This document shows positions 8,337-15,372 of a stretch of 23,187 nt of DNA, piece by piece; the stretch's first letter is position 1, and every line of letters begins with the position of its first letter. A program made the position numbers and the translations under genes. Source of the DNA: Bacillota bacterium (GTDB lineage: Bacteria; Bacillota; Clostridia; Lachnospirales; Lachnospiraceae); assembly GCA_023425485.1 (NCBI GenBank), contig JAFACO010000460.1, positions 1 through 23,187 of the forward strand. The letters run 5' to 3'. The notes beneath the pieces were generated by a model. That model made no database searches. It saw nothing but the letters and a program-made list of their open reading frames with translations, and was not told where the DNA came from.

Positions 8337-8958
8337 ATTGTACATAAAAATCTTGATTGGCATCATAGGGGGTTAGATAAAAAGTCTTTAGCAGGTATAT
8401 TGTGATTGCCTTGACTTTACTATCCTCCTGGGTGCTTTTTAATAGGGTTTGCACGTCTTTTATAAAGTAGTGCCAGTCAATAATGAACTGTTCATTGTCC
8501 TTATAGTCTGGGGTATCAATCCACTTGCGAACCTTTATCTTTGTTCTATTCTCACTTCTGCATTCATGAATCTGCAGAAAATATTGAAACGAATTGTTCT
8601 CATAGTATCTGCCAAGAGGAAATAATCTGCAGATTCCAGGACGACAGGAATGGATACTGCAGCGTCCATGAGTATCAAGAAAAGCACACTGCTCTGAAGC
8701 TCCTGCCATTTTAAGATTGGGCAGAATGACTCCGTCCACAATATTTAACTCTATTTTATCCTTCAATAATTCTTCAAAAGATAAACAAAGATTATTTGAT
8801 AAACGATAAACATCGAATGGGTCTAAGATAATAGACTTTCCCATGCCCTGGCAGCAGGCAGAGCAGCCTTTACAGTCGTGGCAATCTGCCTTAACCAAGT
8901 CATTAATTCCGTATAGCTTACCATCGGAAATTTCATTAAGACTAACTTCTCTAATCAT
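8272..8958 (-). CDS. YkgJ-like CxxCxxCC cysteine-cluster protein
   Basis: A 228-residue soluble protein of the zinc/iron-chelating CxxCxxCC family. The N-terminal cluster has Cys26, 29, 32, 35 and 36 (CHDCKGCSACC). A second set of cysteines lies in CAFLDTHGRCSIHSCRPGICRLFP, which is the rest of the family signature. Members are thought to bind a metal or an Fe-S cluster, but their cell role is unknown. GAGGAAAG lies just ahead of the ATG. The last ~20 residues are encoded antisense to the end of the EamA gene, and no terminator separates the two convergent genes. Confidence 0.8.
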   Translation of the reverse strand: MIREVSLNEISDGKLYGINDLVKADCHDCKGCSACCQGMGKSIILDPFDVYRLSNNLCLSFEELLKDKIELNIVDGVILPNLKMAGASEQCAFLDTHGRCSIHSCRPGICRLFPLGRYYENNSFQYFLQIHECRSENRTKIKVRKWIDTPDYKDNEQFIIDWHYFIKDVQTLLKSTQEDSKVKAITIYLLKTFYLTPYDANQDFYVQFNERLNAARSYLSFQTEANQA

Positions 8959-9040
8959 TTTCTTTCCTCACGTATTTCAAAAGTTATTTTAAAACAAGTA
9001 GATACATAATATCTATTTGCAGATGAGATTATAAACATAG

Positions 9041-9084
9041 AAAAACGCTAAAAGCTGATACCGAATATAGCGTTTTAGCGTTTT
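9041..9084 (-). terminator. Terminator after the Thr/Pro-rich lipoprotein gene
   Basis: Perfect 12-bp inverted repeat (9042-9053 with 9073-9084). Read on the minus strand, the stem is followed by a run of Ts, about 45 nt past the lipoprotein stop codon. Confidence 0.75.
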
Positions 9085-9129
9085 CATGCTCTATTATAAT
9101 ACATTTTCAAACAAATTGAAATTAGAATC

Positions 9130-10632
9130 TTACCTTGTATAATGCCAGAAATCTACTGGTGATTCGGCATTGTAATAGATGCTCATTATATAGAAGTCTC
9201 CTTTACTTCCTACGAGAAAGCTGGTAAATTGGTTAATCATATTGCGAAAGGCTTCGTATTTGGTACCGTCTAATAATTGGTAGAATTCTGACTTTAAACA
9301 ATCGGTTACATAAATTCCGGAATGTCTAAGGAAATATACTTTACCATCTCGAATATCTGTATCATAAGTATAACTATTGTAGGGCTGGCCTGTCATATGA
9401 TAATTTAATTCATAATTAGTCAATTCCTTGCATTTTGTAGTATCTATTGTATTGACCAGTTCATAGGTGTTAACATCATATACATATACCTCGTTAAAGG
9501 TATTTGCGGTTATAATATAATAATTGCCATCACTTTTCGGGCTAAGACAGGATACTTTATTTTCAAAGGTTATTACTTTATTTATTTCGTTATCTTCTAT
9601 ATTGATAAATTTAACTTCACTATATTGCCATTTATTATTTTTAAGCTTATCAAAAAATAAAGCTACTACATTCTTTTTCACTAAAATGTAGTTTTGATAT
9701 ACAAGATCATCCTCGTCGTAATCACCTACACATATTTTTGAAATAATATTACCCTTGGTATTCATTTTTGCAATAAATAATTTATCATTGGAAATGTCAG
9801 AATAAAGCGAAGTCTTACCAATTTCAGCATATATCTTACCATCTTCATCTTCAAAGGGTGAATAGAATTTTTGGTTATAACCTAACAGTTCTTCCTTAAA
9901 GGTATTGTTACTGTCAAGATAACTTCTCCTCATTATGCCAACATATTTAGTACCATTGACTAAATCGTCCGTAGTTCCGGTAAAATAGTTGGTATAAAGA
10001 TTAAAATCTCTGTCATAAGATTTTGTAAAATCCCAGGTAACACCCGCAATATCCTCGGTGTATTTATATACTGAAAGATAGGATTCCTTGTAGTTGTATG
10101 ACAGCGAGGTATCAGCGAGCGGACTGTTTACAGACGACTCGGAGTTTATCGAAATTGGCATATAGGTTGGAGTTGGTACTTTCGTAGGTTCAATCTTATT
10201 ATCATTTTTGGGTTGATTAGATTCCTTTTCCTCAACTGGTTTTACCTTTGGGGTTGGGGTAGGTTGTTTCTTATCATCTTTAGTCGTCGTCGTTTTGTCT
10301 TGATTATCTTCTTTTTTACCCTCACTCTTATTTCCAGTGCTGGTCGTAGTGTCGTTAGTAGTATCTTTATCACTGTTCTCCTCGGTTGTATCATTCTTAA
10401 TGTCAGGTACGATTGGCGTAACCACAGGCGTATCAGTAGGTGTTGCTGAAGGTGTATCTAATGGTGTATCGCTTGGTTTATTATCAATAGGATTTTCATC
10501 GGTATCATCCGTACCACTTATATTGATATTATTTTCAATTACTGGTTCAGCATTTCTTTTAGAACTGCTGCAAGAGGTTAGAGCTAAAACAAGAATTAAT
10601 GCTGTAAGCAGAATTAGAAACTTTTTTATCAT
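9130..10632 (-). CDS. Lipoprotein with Thr/Pro-rich linker and propeller-like C-terminal domain, function unknown
   Basis: A 500-residue protein with a lipoprotein signal peptide (MIKKF, hydrophobic core, lipobox LTSC, Cys21). Residues ~25-165 are low complexity: repeated TPxxTP units (DTPLDTPSATPTDTP), then Lys/Asp/Thr-rich stretches and PTPTP, as expected for a flexible cell-wall-spanning linker. Residues ~180-500 are Tyr-, Asp- and Asn-rich with recurring strand pairs, such as YIITANTFNEVYVYDVNTYELVNT in part, which suggests a beta-propeller exposed outside the membrane. No catalytic motif was recognised. The RBS AGGAGGA is well placed. It appears to be transcribed alone, with a terminator behind it. 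Confidence 0.8.
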   Translation of the reverse strand: MIKKFLILLTALILVLALTSCSSSKRNAEPVIENNINISGTDDTDENPIDNKPSDTPLDTPSATPTDTPVVTPIVPDIKNDTTEENSDKDTTNDTTTSTGNKSEGKKEDNQDKTTTTKDDKKQPTPTPKVKPVEEKESNQPKNDNKIEPTKVPTPTYMPISINSESSVNSPLADTSLSYNYKESYLSVYKYTEDIAGVTWDFTKSYDRDFNLYTNYFTGTTDDLVNGTKYVGIMRRSYLDSNNTFKEELLGYNQKFYSPFEDEDGKIYAEIGKTSLYSDISNDKLFIAKMNTKGNIISKICVGDYDEDDLVYQNYILVKKNVVALFFDKLKNNKWQYSEVKFINIEDNEINKVITFENKVSCLSPKSDGNYYIITANTFNEVYVYDVNTYELVNTIDTTKCKELTNYELNYHMTGQPYNSYTYDTDIRDGKVYFLRHSGIYVTDCLKSEFYQLLDGTKYEAFRNMINQFTSFLVGSKGDFYIMSIYYNAESPVDFWHYTR

Positions 10633-10679
10633 TAAAAATATCCTCCTATCAAGTAGAAACAGACTGTATCTTAGTCAAA

Positions 10680-10711
10680 AATATAGGATTAATTTGGCAA
10701 AATATTGTCAA
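10680..10711 (-). promoter_or_regulatory. Candidate promoter of the lipoprotein gene
   Basis: On the minus strand a consensus -35 TTGACA (10711-10706) is followed by TATATT/CTATAT about 19-20 nt later, a spacing slightly longer than ideal. It lies about 50 nt before the start codon. Confidence 0.4.
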
Positions 10712-10841
10712 AATGTTAATAAAGTACTATTAGCAAATTATTTAATTAATTTAATTACTTGAAAGACCGTTTTGCTAAAGCGTTAAGTATAAAATGCATA
10801 TTATAATAATGTCTATTGTTGTAGATTTGCTTACCTTCATT

Positions 10842-10850
10842 TGCTATAAT
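10842..10850 (+). promoter_or_regulatory. Extended -10 promoter of the B-box/TM2 gene
   Basis: TGCTATAAT (10842-10850) is a full extended -10 element with a perfect TATAAT, 50 nt ahead of the start codon. No good -35 is seen, which this promoter type tolerates. Confidence 0.55.
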
Positions 10851-10900
10851 GTTAATTAATAATAGAACGGTTATCAATAAACTAAAAAGGAGGTTTTTTT

Positions 10901-11332
10901 ATGAATTGTACATTACACCCAGACAGAGAAGCAGCAGGTGTCTGTACCTATTGCGGGAAGTTTTACTGCGCTGATTGCTTAGTTGATGTAAAAGGAAGAA
11001 ACTATTGCAGAGAACATGTATCTGAAGCGATGAATAATACACAGACTCAACCAAATTACACCTATAATAATTCGTATAACAATAACAATTCAAATGCTTA
11101 CAATGGATACGGGATAACTATTAGTACAAAAAGCAGATTAGTGGCATTATTATTATGTTTCTTTGTAGGAGTATTAGGTATTCATCGATTTTATGTAGGT
11201 AAGATAGGAACAGGTATTCTTTACTTAGTTACATTTGGACTATTTGGTATTGGTACTTTGGTGGACTTTATCTTAATTGCTTGTGGAGCCTTTAGAGATG
11301 GTTTCGGTTTGGAAATAAGAAATTGGGAGTAA
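10901..11332 (+). CDS. B-box zinc finger / TM2 domain membrane protein
   Basis: A 143-residue protein in three parts. Residues 1-40 are a B-box-like zinc finger with ligands Cys3, His6, Cys15, Cys18, Cys23, Cys26, Cys36 and His39. Residues ~44-72 form an Asn/Tyr-rich linker. Residues ~76-135 are a TM2 domain: two membrane helices joined by the conserved turn GIHRFYVGKIGTG, with a Leu-Val-Asp motif in the second helix. The zinc finger would sit on one side of the membrane next to the helical hairpin. The RBS AAAGGAGG is strong. Bacterial proteins of this layout are common in Clostridia but have no established role. Confidence 0.85.
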   Translation: MNCTLHPDREAAGVCTYCGKFYCADCLVDVKGRNYCREHVSEAMNNTQTQPNYTYNNSYNNNNSNAYNGYGITISTKSRLVALLLCFFVGVLGIHRFYVGKIGTGILYLVTFGLFGIGTLVDFILIACGAFRDGFGLEIRNWE

Positions 11333-11337
11333 ACAAC

Positions 11338-11372
11338 AAAGGAGCAGGTCATTGTGATCCGCTCCTTTTGCT
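11338..11372. terminator. Bidirectional terminator between convergent transcripts
   Basis: AAAGGAGC (11338-11345) pairs with GCTCCTTT (11361-11368), and the stem continues inward with one bulge. T-rich tails exist on both strands, serving the TM2 gene on plus and the small genes on minus. Confidence 0.7.
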
Positions 11373-11380
11373 ATAGATTA

Positions 11381-11533
11381 CTATTCATTGCTGGCATTAT
11401 TAGGCTGATAAGCAATTAATACAATATCCTGGTTTAGCTTCTCGCTTAACGTCTTTTCACAGCTAGATATTGTGTCTAAATCTTCCTCTGATACCTTGGC
11501 ATAAACATACTCTTTAGAATCTTTTATTTCCAT
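11381..11533 (-). CDS. Small protein of 50 residues, function unknown
   Basis: The ORF starts MEIKDSKEYVYAKVSEED and ends IAYQPNNASNE. It has AAAGGAGAAG a few nucleotides before the ATG, the strongest kind of RBS seen in this window, and a non-random amino acid mix: acidic, amphipathic, with one Cys at position 25 and an alternating KLNQDIVLIAY strand near the end. The pattern of a strand (EYVYAKV), a helix (SEEDLDTISSCEKTLSEKLN) and a strand suggests a small folded domain. It lies 39 nt downstream of another 50-residue gene and likely shares its transcript, ending at the bidirectional terminator. No family was recognised with certainty. Confidence 0.7.
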   Translation of the reverse strand: MEIKDSKEYVYAKVSEEDLDTISSCEKTLSEKLNQDIVLIAYQPNNASNE

Positions 11534-11572
11534 AGGTCTTCTCCTTTAAACCAATTATATTAGGATAAACAT

Positions 11573-11725
11573 TTAAATATCTTTTGCTTTATTAGAGGAT
11601 GAGGTCTTATTTGATTCGGTCTTAGAACGATGATCTGTATGGGTAACATTCTTATTGGTAATAACATTGTCAGTCACACTACTTTTACCCTGCTTTTTTG
11701 AAGATGTGTCTTTGCTATTGCTCAT
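11573..11725 (-). CDS. Small Lys/Ser/Thr-rich protein of 50 residues, function unknown
   Basis: The ORF begins MSNSKDTSSKKQGKSS and ends SSSNKAKDI. AAAGGAGAATAAT precedes the ATG, an excellent RBS with good spacing. The product is basic and polar, rich in Lys, Ser, Thr and Asn, with no hydrophobic core, so it is probably disordered and might bind nucleic acid. It is the first gene of a likely two-gene unit with the downstream 50-residue gene and lies downstream of uppP on the same strand. No known family is recognised; low complexity makes this call less certain than that of its neighbour. Confidence 0.6.
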   Translation of the reverse strand: MSNSKDTSSKKQGKSSVTDNVITNKNVTHTDHRSKTESNKTSSSNKAKDI

Positions 11726-11823
11726 ATTATTCTCCTTTCTGATGTTTTTTGTAGTATTTACAAAAAGGGGTAATAATATGCCAACGCTTCGTTAATAAGC
11801 AGGGAGTTAAAAATGGAACATAC

Positions 11824-12657
11824 TTATGCCAGCATAAAGTAGAGGATTAAAATTGCACCAATAAGTATTCGATACCAACCAAAAATCTTAAAGTCATGCC
11901 TTTTGATATAACTCATTAAGAATTTAATTACAAAGAAAGAGGTTACAAATGCCACTAAGCAACCAGTTGCTAAAACTACTAACTCTGGACCCGTAAAATT
12001 AAACCCAAACTTTATTATTTTTAGAGCACTTAATCCAAACATAACAGGAACTGCAAGGAAGAAGGTAAATTCTGCAGCTGCAACTCGGGATACACCAATA
12101 AGCAGAGCACCAATTATAGTAGCACCGGAACGAGAGGTTCCAGGTATAATGGATAATACTTGAAAGAAACCAATCAGTAAAGCAGTTTGATAAGTAATAT
12201 CGGTTAGTTTACTTGTGGTTGGAGTACGTCTTTTGTTCCAGTTTTCAATTACAATAAAAGCGGCACCGTAGAATATAAGTGCTGCGGCAATTACAAAGGG
12301 TGTGTTCAAATAAGATTCAATAAAATCATCAAATAATACAGTGATTATTGTTCCTGGAATACAGGCAACTACTACCTTAAACCAGAGTGAAAAAGTATCC
12401 TTCTTTATTACAGGTTGAGTTTTATCCTTCCACTGAAAAGGAAACATCTTATTCCAAAACAAAATGACTACAGTTAATATTGCGCCGAGTTGAATGACAA
12501 CAAAAAACATTTCTTTAAAGTTATCACTCATGTTAAGGTGGATAAACTCGTCCACCAAAAGCATATGTCCCGTACTACTAATTGGTAACCATTCTGTAAT
12601 TCCTTCTACTATGCCAAGAAAGATGGCTTTCAATATTTCAAATATATTAAGTTCCAT
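11824..12657 (-). CDS. uppP: Undecaprenyl-diphosphatase UppP (BacA)
   Basis: A 277-residue polytopic membrane protein with both family signatures: EGITEWLPISSTGH near the N-terminus (E18, E22, S28, H31) and PGTSRSG, whose Arg is R176. These are the residues that form the phosphatase site in E. coli BacA. It dephosphorylates undecaprenyl pyrophosphate so that the lipid carrier of cell-wall synthesis can be reused; high activity gives bacitracin tolerance. The ATG at 12657 is chosen because GAGGGGAAG sits just upstream; an in-frame ATG at 12678 has no RBS. It appears to be a single-gene unit or the head of the small-gene transcript. Confidence 0.92.
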   Translation of the reverse strand: MELNIFEILKAIFLGIVEGITEWLPISSTGHMLLVDEFIHLNMSDNFKEMFFVVIQLGAILTVVILFWNKMFPFQWKDKTQPVIKKDTFSLWFKVVVACIPGTIITVLFDDFIESYLNTPFVIAAALIFYGAAFIVIENWNKRRTPTTSKLTDITYQTALLIGFFQVLSIIPGTSRSGATIIGALLIGVSRVAAAEFTFFLAVPVMFGLSALKIIKFGFNFTGPELVVLATGCLVAFVTSFFVIKFLMSYIKRHDFKIFGWYRILIGAILILYFMLA

Positions 12658-12722
12658 TGTTCTTCCCCTCTCAATCATTACTATTATTGTCCACTTTTAG
12701 TGTTTAAAGTCAATTACTTAAG

Positions 12723-12731
12723 AGTATAACA
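12723..12731 (-). promoter_or_regulatory. Candidate extended -10 promoter of uppP
   Basis: TGTTATACT on the minus strand (12731-12723) is an extended -10 element about 66 nt before the uppP start. No clear -35 is present at the right distance. Confidence 0.4.
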
Positions 12732-12896
12732 CAAATTAATATAATTTTATAGTTGCTTTTTATAACAAAACAATCTTATACTGGAATGTACGTTACAAAT
12801 AAGGCTTTAGAAACCATAAGGTATTTTGCTGTGCATAATCCGTAAGTATCAGGTTACTGACACAATGTACTATGATGAATGGGGTATAGACATATC

Positions 12897-13724
12897 ATGA
12901 GATTAGATAAATATTTAGCTGAGGCATCAGTGGGAAGTAGAAAAGTTGTAAGAAACTATGTGAAAGAAGAGCGGATAACAGTCAATGATTTGTTGATAAC
13001 TGAGCCGGCTTTTGAAATAGATGTGGATAAAGATATTGTAAAACACCTAGGAACAGAAGTTATTCATACCGGGAAATTGTATTATATGTTTCACAAACCA
13101 GCGGGTTGTGTTACGGCAAGAAAAGATGCCGTGAATAAAACAGTGCTTGATTATTTTGATCCAGAGATTGCAAAGGGTTTATTTCCTGTGGGTAGACTTG
13201 ATAAGGATACAGAAGGGTTACTTCTCCTAACAAATGATGGAGAGTTCAGTCACAGTCTAATGCACCCGAACAAGCATGTGGAGAAGACTTATTTTTTCAG
13301 AGCTTTGGGTCAAATTGACTCCGGAGATATGGAGAAATTAATAAATGGAGTAACGATTGGACAAGATGTAACTAGAGTAGATACAGACGAAGATTCAGGA
13401 AAGATGAATGGAACGGATGAATTGGTAAAAGCAATTAAAATTGAAATAGTAGAAGAAGGGCAATATCGGGACTTTAAAGGACCTTTTGATACGGATAAAA
13501 TGAAGAGTATAAGTATTAATCCAAAAGAACAGAAGGTTGTAGCCGGATATCTTACCATATCGGAAGGGCGAAAGCATCAGGTAAAGCGAATGCTAAAAGC
13601 AGTGGGATGTTATATAATGTATTTAAAAAGAGTATCGATTGGTGGCTTGCTGCTGGATGCCACATTAGAAGAAGGACAGTATAGGGAGCTGACGTTAGAG
13701 GAGATTAAGCTGTTATATCATTAG
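12897..13724 (+). CDS. RsuA/RluB-family rRNA pseudouridine synthase
   Basis: A 275-residue protein. It starts with an S4 RNA-binding domain (MRLDKYLAEASVGSRK), then has a pseudouridine synthase domain with the catalytic GRLDKDTEGLL motif (Asp102) and the EGRKHQVKRML motif near the end. It converts a specific uridine of rRNA to pseudouridine; the best guess is 16S U516 (RsuA activity), but RluB/E-type targets cannot be excluded. The ATG at 12897 gives the standard N-terminus; an in-frame ATG at 12879 adds MGYRHI and has no RBS. It is about 35 residues longer than usual because of an insert near residues 160-210, rich in Asp, Lys and Glu. Confidence 0.85.
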   Translation: MRLDKYLAEASVGSRKVVRNYVKEERITVNDLLITEPAFEIDVDKDIVKHLGTEVIHTGKLYYMFHKPAGCVTARKDAVNKTVLDYFDPEIAKGLFPVGRLDKDTEGLLLLTNDGEFSHSLMHPNKHVEKTYFFRALGQIDSGDMEKLINGVTIGQDVTRVDTDEDSGKMNGTDELVKAIKIEIVEEGQYRDFKGPFDTDKMKSISINPKEQKVVAGYLTISEGRKHQVKRMLKAVGCYIMYLKRVSIGGLLLDATLEEGQYRELTLEEIKLLYH

Positions 13725-13809
13725 CTACAAAGGCTACTCTGTAAATATGTTTATAGTTATTTTGATAGAAGGAAGTAATCTTTATGTAATTATGAGGTAG
13801 GAGATAGTA

Positions 13810-14688
13810 GTGAAAAAATATAAAAAAGTTTATATAGAGATAACGAATGTATGTAATCTTCAATGTGATTTTTGCCCCACAACAAAAAGAAAATCTGCAT
13901 TTATGAAGGTGGATTTATTTAGCAAAATATTAGATCAGATTAAGGGGCATACCGAGTACATCTATTTGCATGTCAAAGGCGAGCCGCTTCTTCACCCAGA
14001 ACTCGATAAGCTCTTGGACATCAGCTATGAAAAAGGTTTTAAGGTTAATATAACCACAAATGGAACCCTAATTCATAAGGTTAAGGATACACTCTTATCA
14101 AAACCTGCTCTTCGCCAGATTAACTTTTCTCTACATAGTTTTGACGGCAACGATGGTGCGAATAATAAAGAGAAATATCTCAATAATATTTTATCCTTCA
14201 GTAGAGAAGCAGTTCAAAAAACACAGCTGCTAATCGCCTATCGATTTTGGAATTATGAGGAAGACAATTCCATTAACAGAGAGAATATGATTAACAATGA
14301 GATGTTGGCTGCAATCGAGAAGGAATTTAATCTACCTTATAACATTCAAGAACAGGTTAACCCAGGTAAGGGTATTAAAATTATTAATCGTATCTATTTA
14401 AATCAAGACCATCAATTTCAATGGCCTGACCTGAAAGAAGAGGAAGATGACGGTGAAGGTTTTTGTTATGGACTTCGTCATCAAGCAGCCATTTTAGTGG
14501 ATGGAACTGTGGTACCATGTTGTCTGGATGGTGAGGGAGTGATTGCTCTGGGTAATATTAATGTCACAACTTTTTCTGAAATAATTGAAAGTGAGAGAGC
14601 CAGTCAGATAGTGGAAGGCTTCTCAAATAGAAAAGCAGTGGAAGAGTTATGCAGAAAGTGTGGATATCGTAAGAAGTTTGGGTTATAA
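13810..14688 (+). CDS. Radical SAM/SPASM protein, substrate unknown
   Basis: A 292-residue protein beginning with GTG; AGGTAGGAG lies a few bases upstream. The radical SAM cluster motif is C15-NLQ-C19-DF-C22 within ITNVCNLQCDFC. Next come GEPLLHPEL (SAM-binding GGEP-like element) and NITTNGTLI. The C-terminal part is SPASM-like: FCYG, VDGTVVPCCLD, then LGN and a final CRKCGY, giving cysteines for at least one auxiliary [4Fe-4S] cluster. Such proteins often modify peptides or are anaerobic sulfatase-maturase relatives. No precursor peptide gene lies directly beside it. The middle region (about residues 145-205) is divergent. Confidence 0.8.
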   Translation: MKKYKKVYIEITNVCNLQCDFCPTTKRKSAFMKVDLFSKILDQIKGHTEYIYLHVKGEPLLHPELDKLLDISYEKGFKVNITTNGTLIHKVKDTLLSKPALRQINFSLHSFDGNDGANNKEKYLNNILSFSREAVQKTQLLIAYRFWNYEEDNSINRENMINNEMLAAIEKEFNLPYNIQEQVNPGKGIKIINRIYLNQDHQFQWPDLKEEEDDGEGFCYGLRHQAAILVDGTVVPCCLDGEGVIALGNINVTTFSEIIESERASQIVEGFSNRKAVEELCRKCGYRKKFGL

Positions 14689-14759
14689 TGAGTCGTTATC
14701 AAATTCCATATACCTATAGTCAATAGTTTGTAGGTACCGAGAAAGGCATGGTTATTGAC

Positions 14760-15287
14760 ATGAATAATAATGATATTTTAATTCGATTAAGATATGCATT
14801 GGATATTAGAGATATAGATATGCTTGAAATCTTTAAGTTGGGTGGTATAACACTGACCAGAGAAGATTTACAGCGAATGCTTTTAAAGCCGAAGAACATT
14901 AATTATATTGATTCAGATAATGATGAATTTATTGCAAATGATAATATGAAGCGTTGTAATAACTTCATGTTTGAGTCCTTCTTAAATGGGTTCATTATTT
15001 TTAAGAGGGGAAAGCAAGAAGTTAAGCCCGGAGAACCCGAAAAACAAGCATTTCTAATTAAAGACAACAAGACAGTTAATAATGTTTTCTTAAAGAAGCT
15101 CAAAATAGCATTAGCTCTCACCAGTGAGGACATGCTGGATATCTTTAAGACATCTGGAATTAATCTATCAAATAGTGAATTAAGTGCTGTGCTGCGAAGA
15201 GAGGGACAACGTAATTATAAGGAATGTGGCGATCGTTATCCAAGAAATTTTTTAAAAGGATTGGCAATTAAATATCGAAAAGAATAA
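14760..15287 (+). CDS. YehS-like DUF1456 protein
   Basis: A 175-residue protein made of two copies of the DUF1456 unit. The first contains NNDILIRLRYAL and MLEIFKLGGITLTREDL; the second contains VFLKKLKIALAL and MLDIFKTSGINLSNSEL. It ends with NYKECGDRYPRNFLKGL as in E. coli YehS. Function is not known; the fold is predicted to be helical. Start choice is open: ATG at 14760 begins right before the conserved NND, while ATG at 14748 is only 1 nt from the GAGAAAGG that would act as RBS. 14760 is preferred. Confidence 0.8.
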   Translation: MNNNDILIRLRYALDIRDIDMLEIFKLGGITLTREDLQRMLLKPKNINYIDSDNDEFIANDNMKRCNNFMFESFLNGFIIFKRGKQEVKPGEPEKQAFLIKDNKTVNNVFLKKLKIALALTSEDMLDIFKTSGINLSNSELSAVLRREGQRNYKECGDRYPRNFLKGLAIKYRKE

Positions 15288-15372
15288 TCAGATAATTATG
15301 AGAAGATGAAATCAAAGATTATGATAGTTTCGCAATATCTGTAAAATAAATGTAAGATAAATAAGGAGAATT

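Noticed and set aside
10337..10762. 141-codon plus-strand ORF
   Set aside because: It is antisense to the Thr/Pro-rich lipoprotein gene; its Val/Ser/Gly-rich composition is the mirror of the linker repeats, and it has no RBS.
12786..12845. 19-codon ORF upstream of the pseudouridine synthase gene
   Set aside because: There is no RBS at a workable distance and no repeated or regulatory amino acid codons; it is probably chance.
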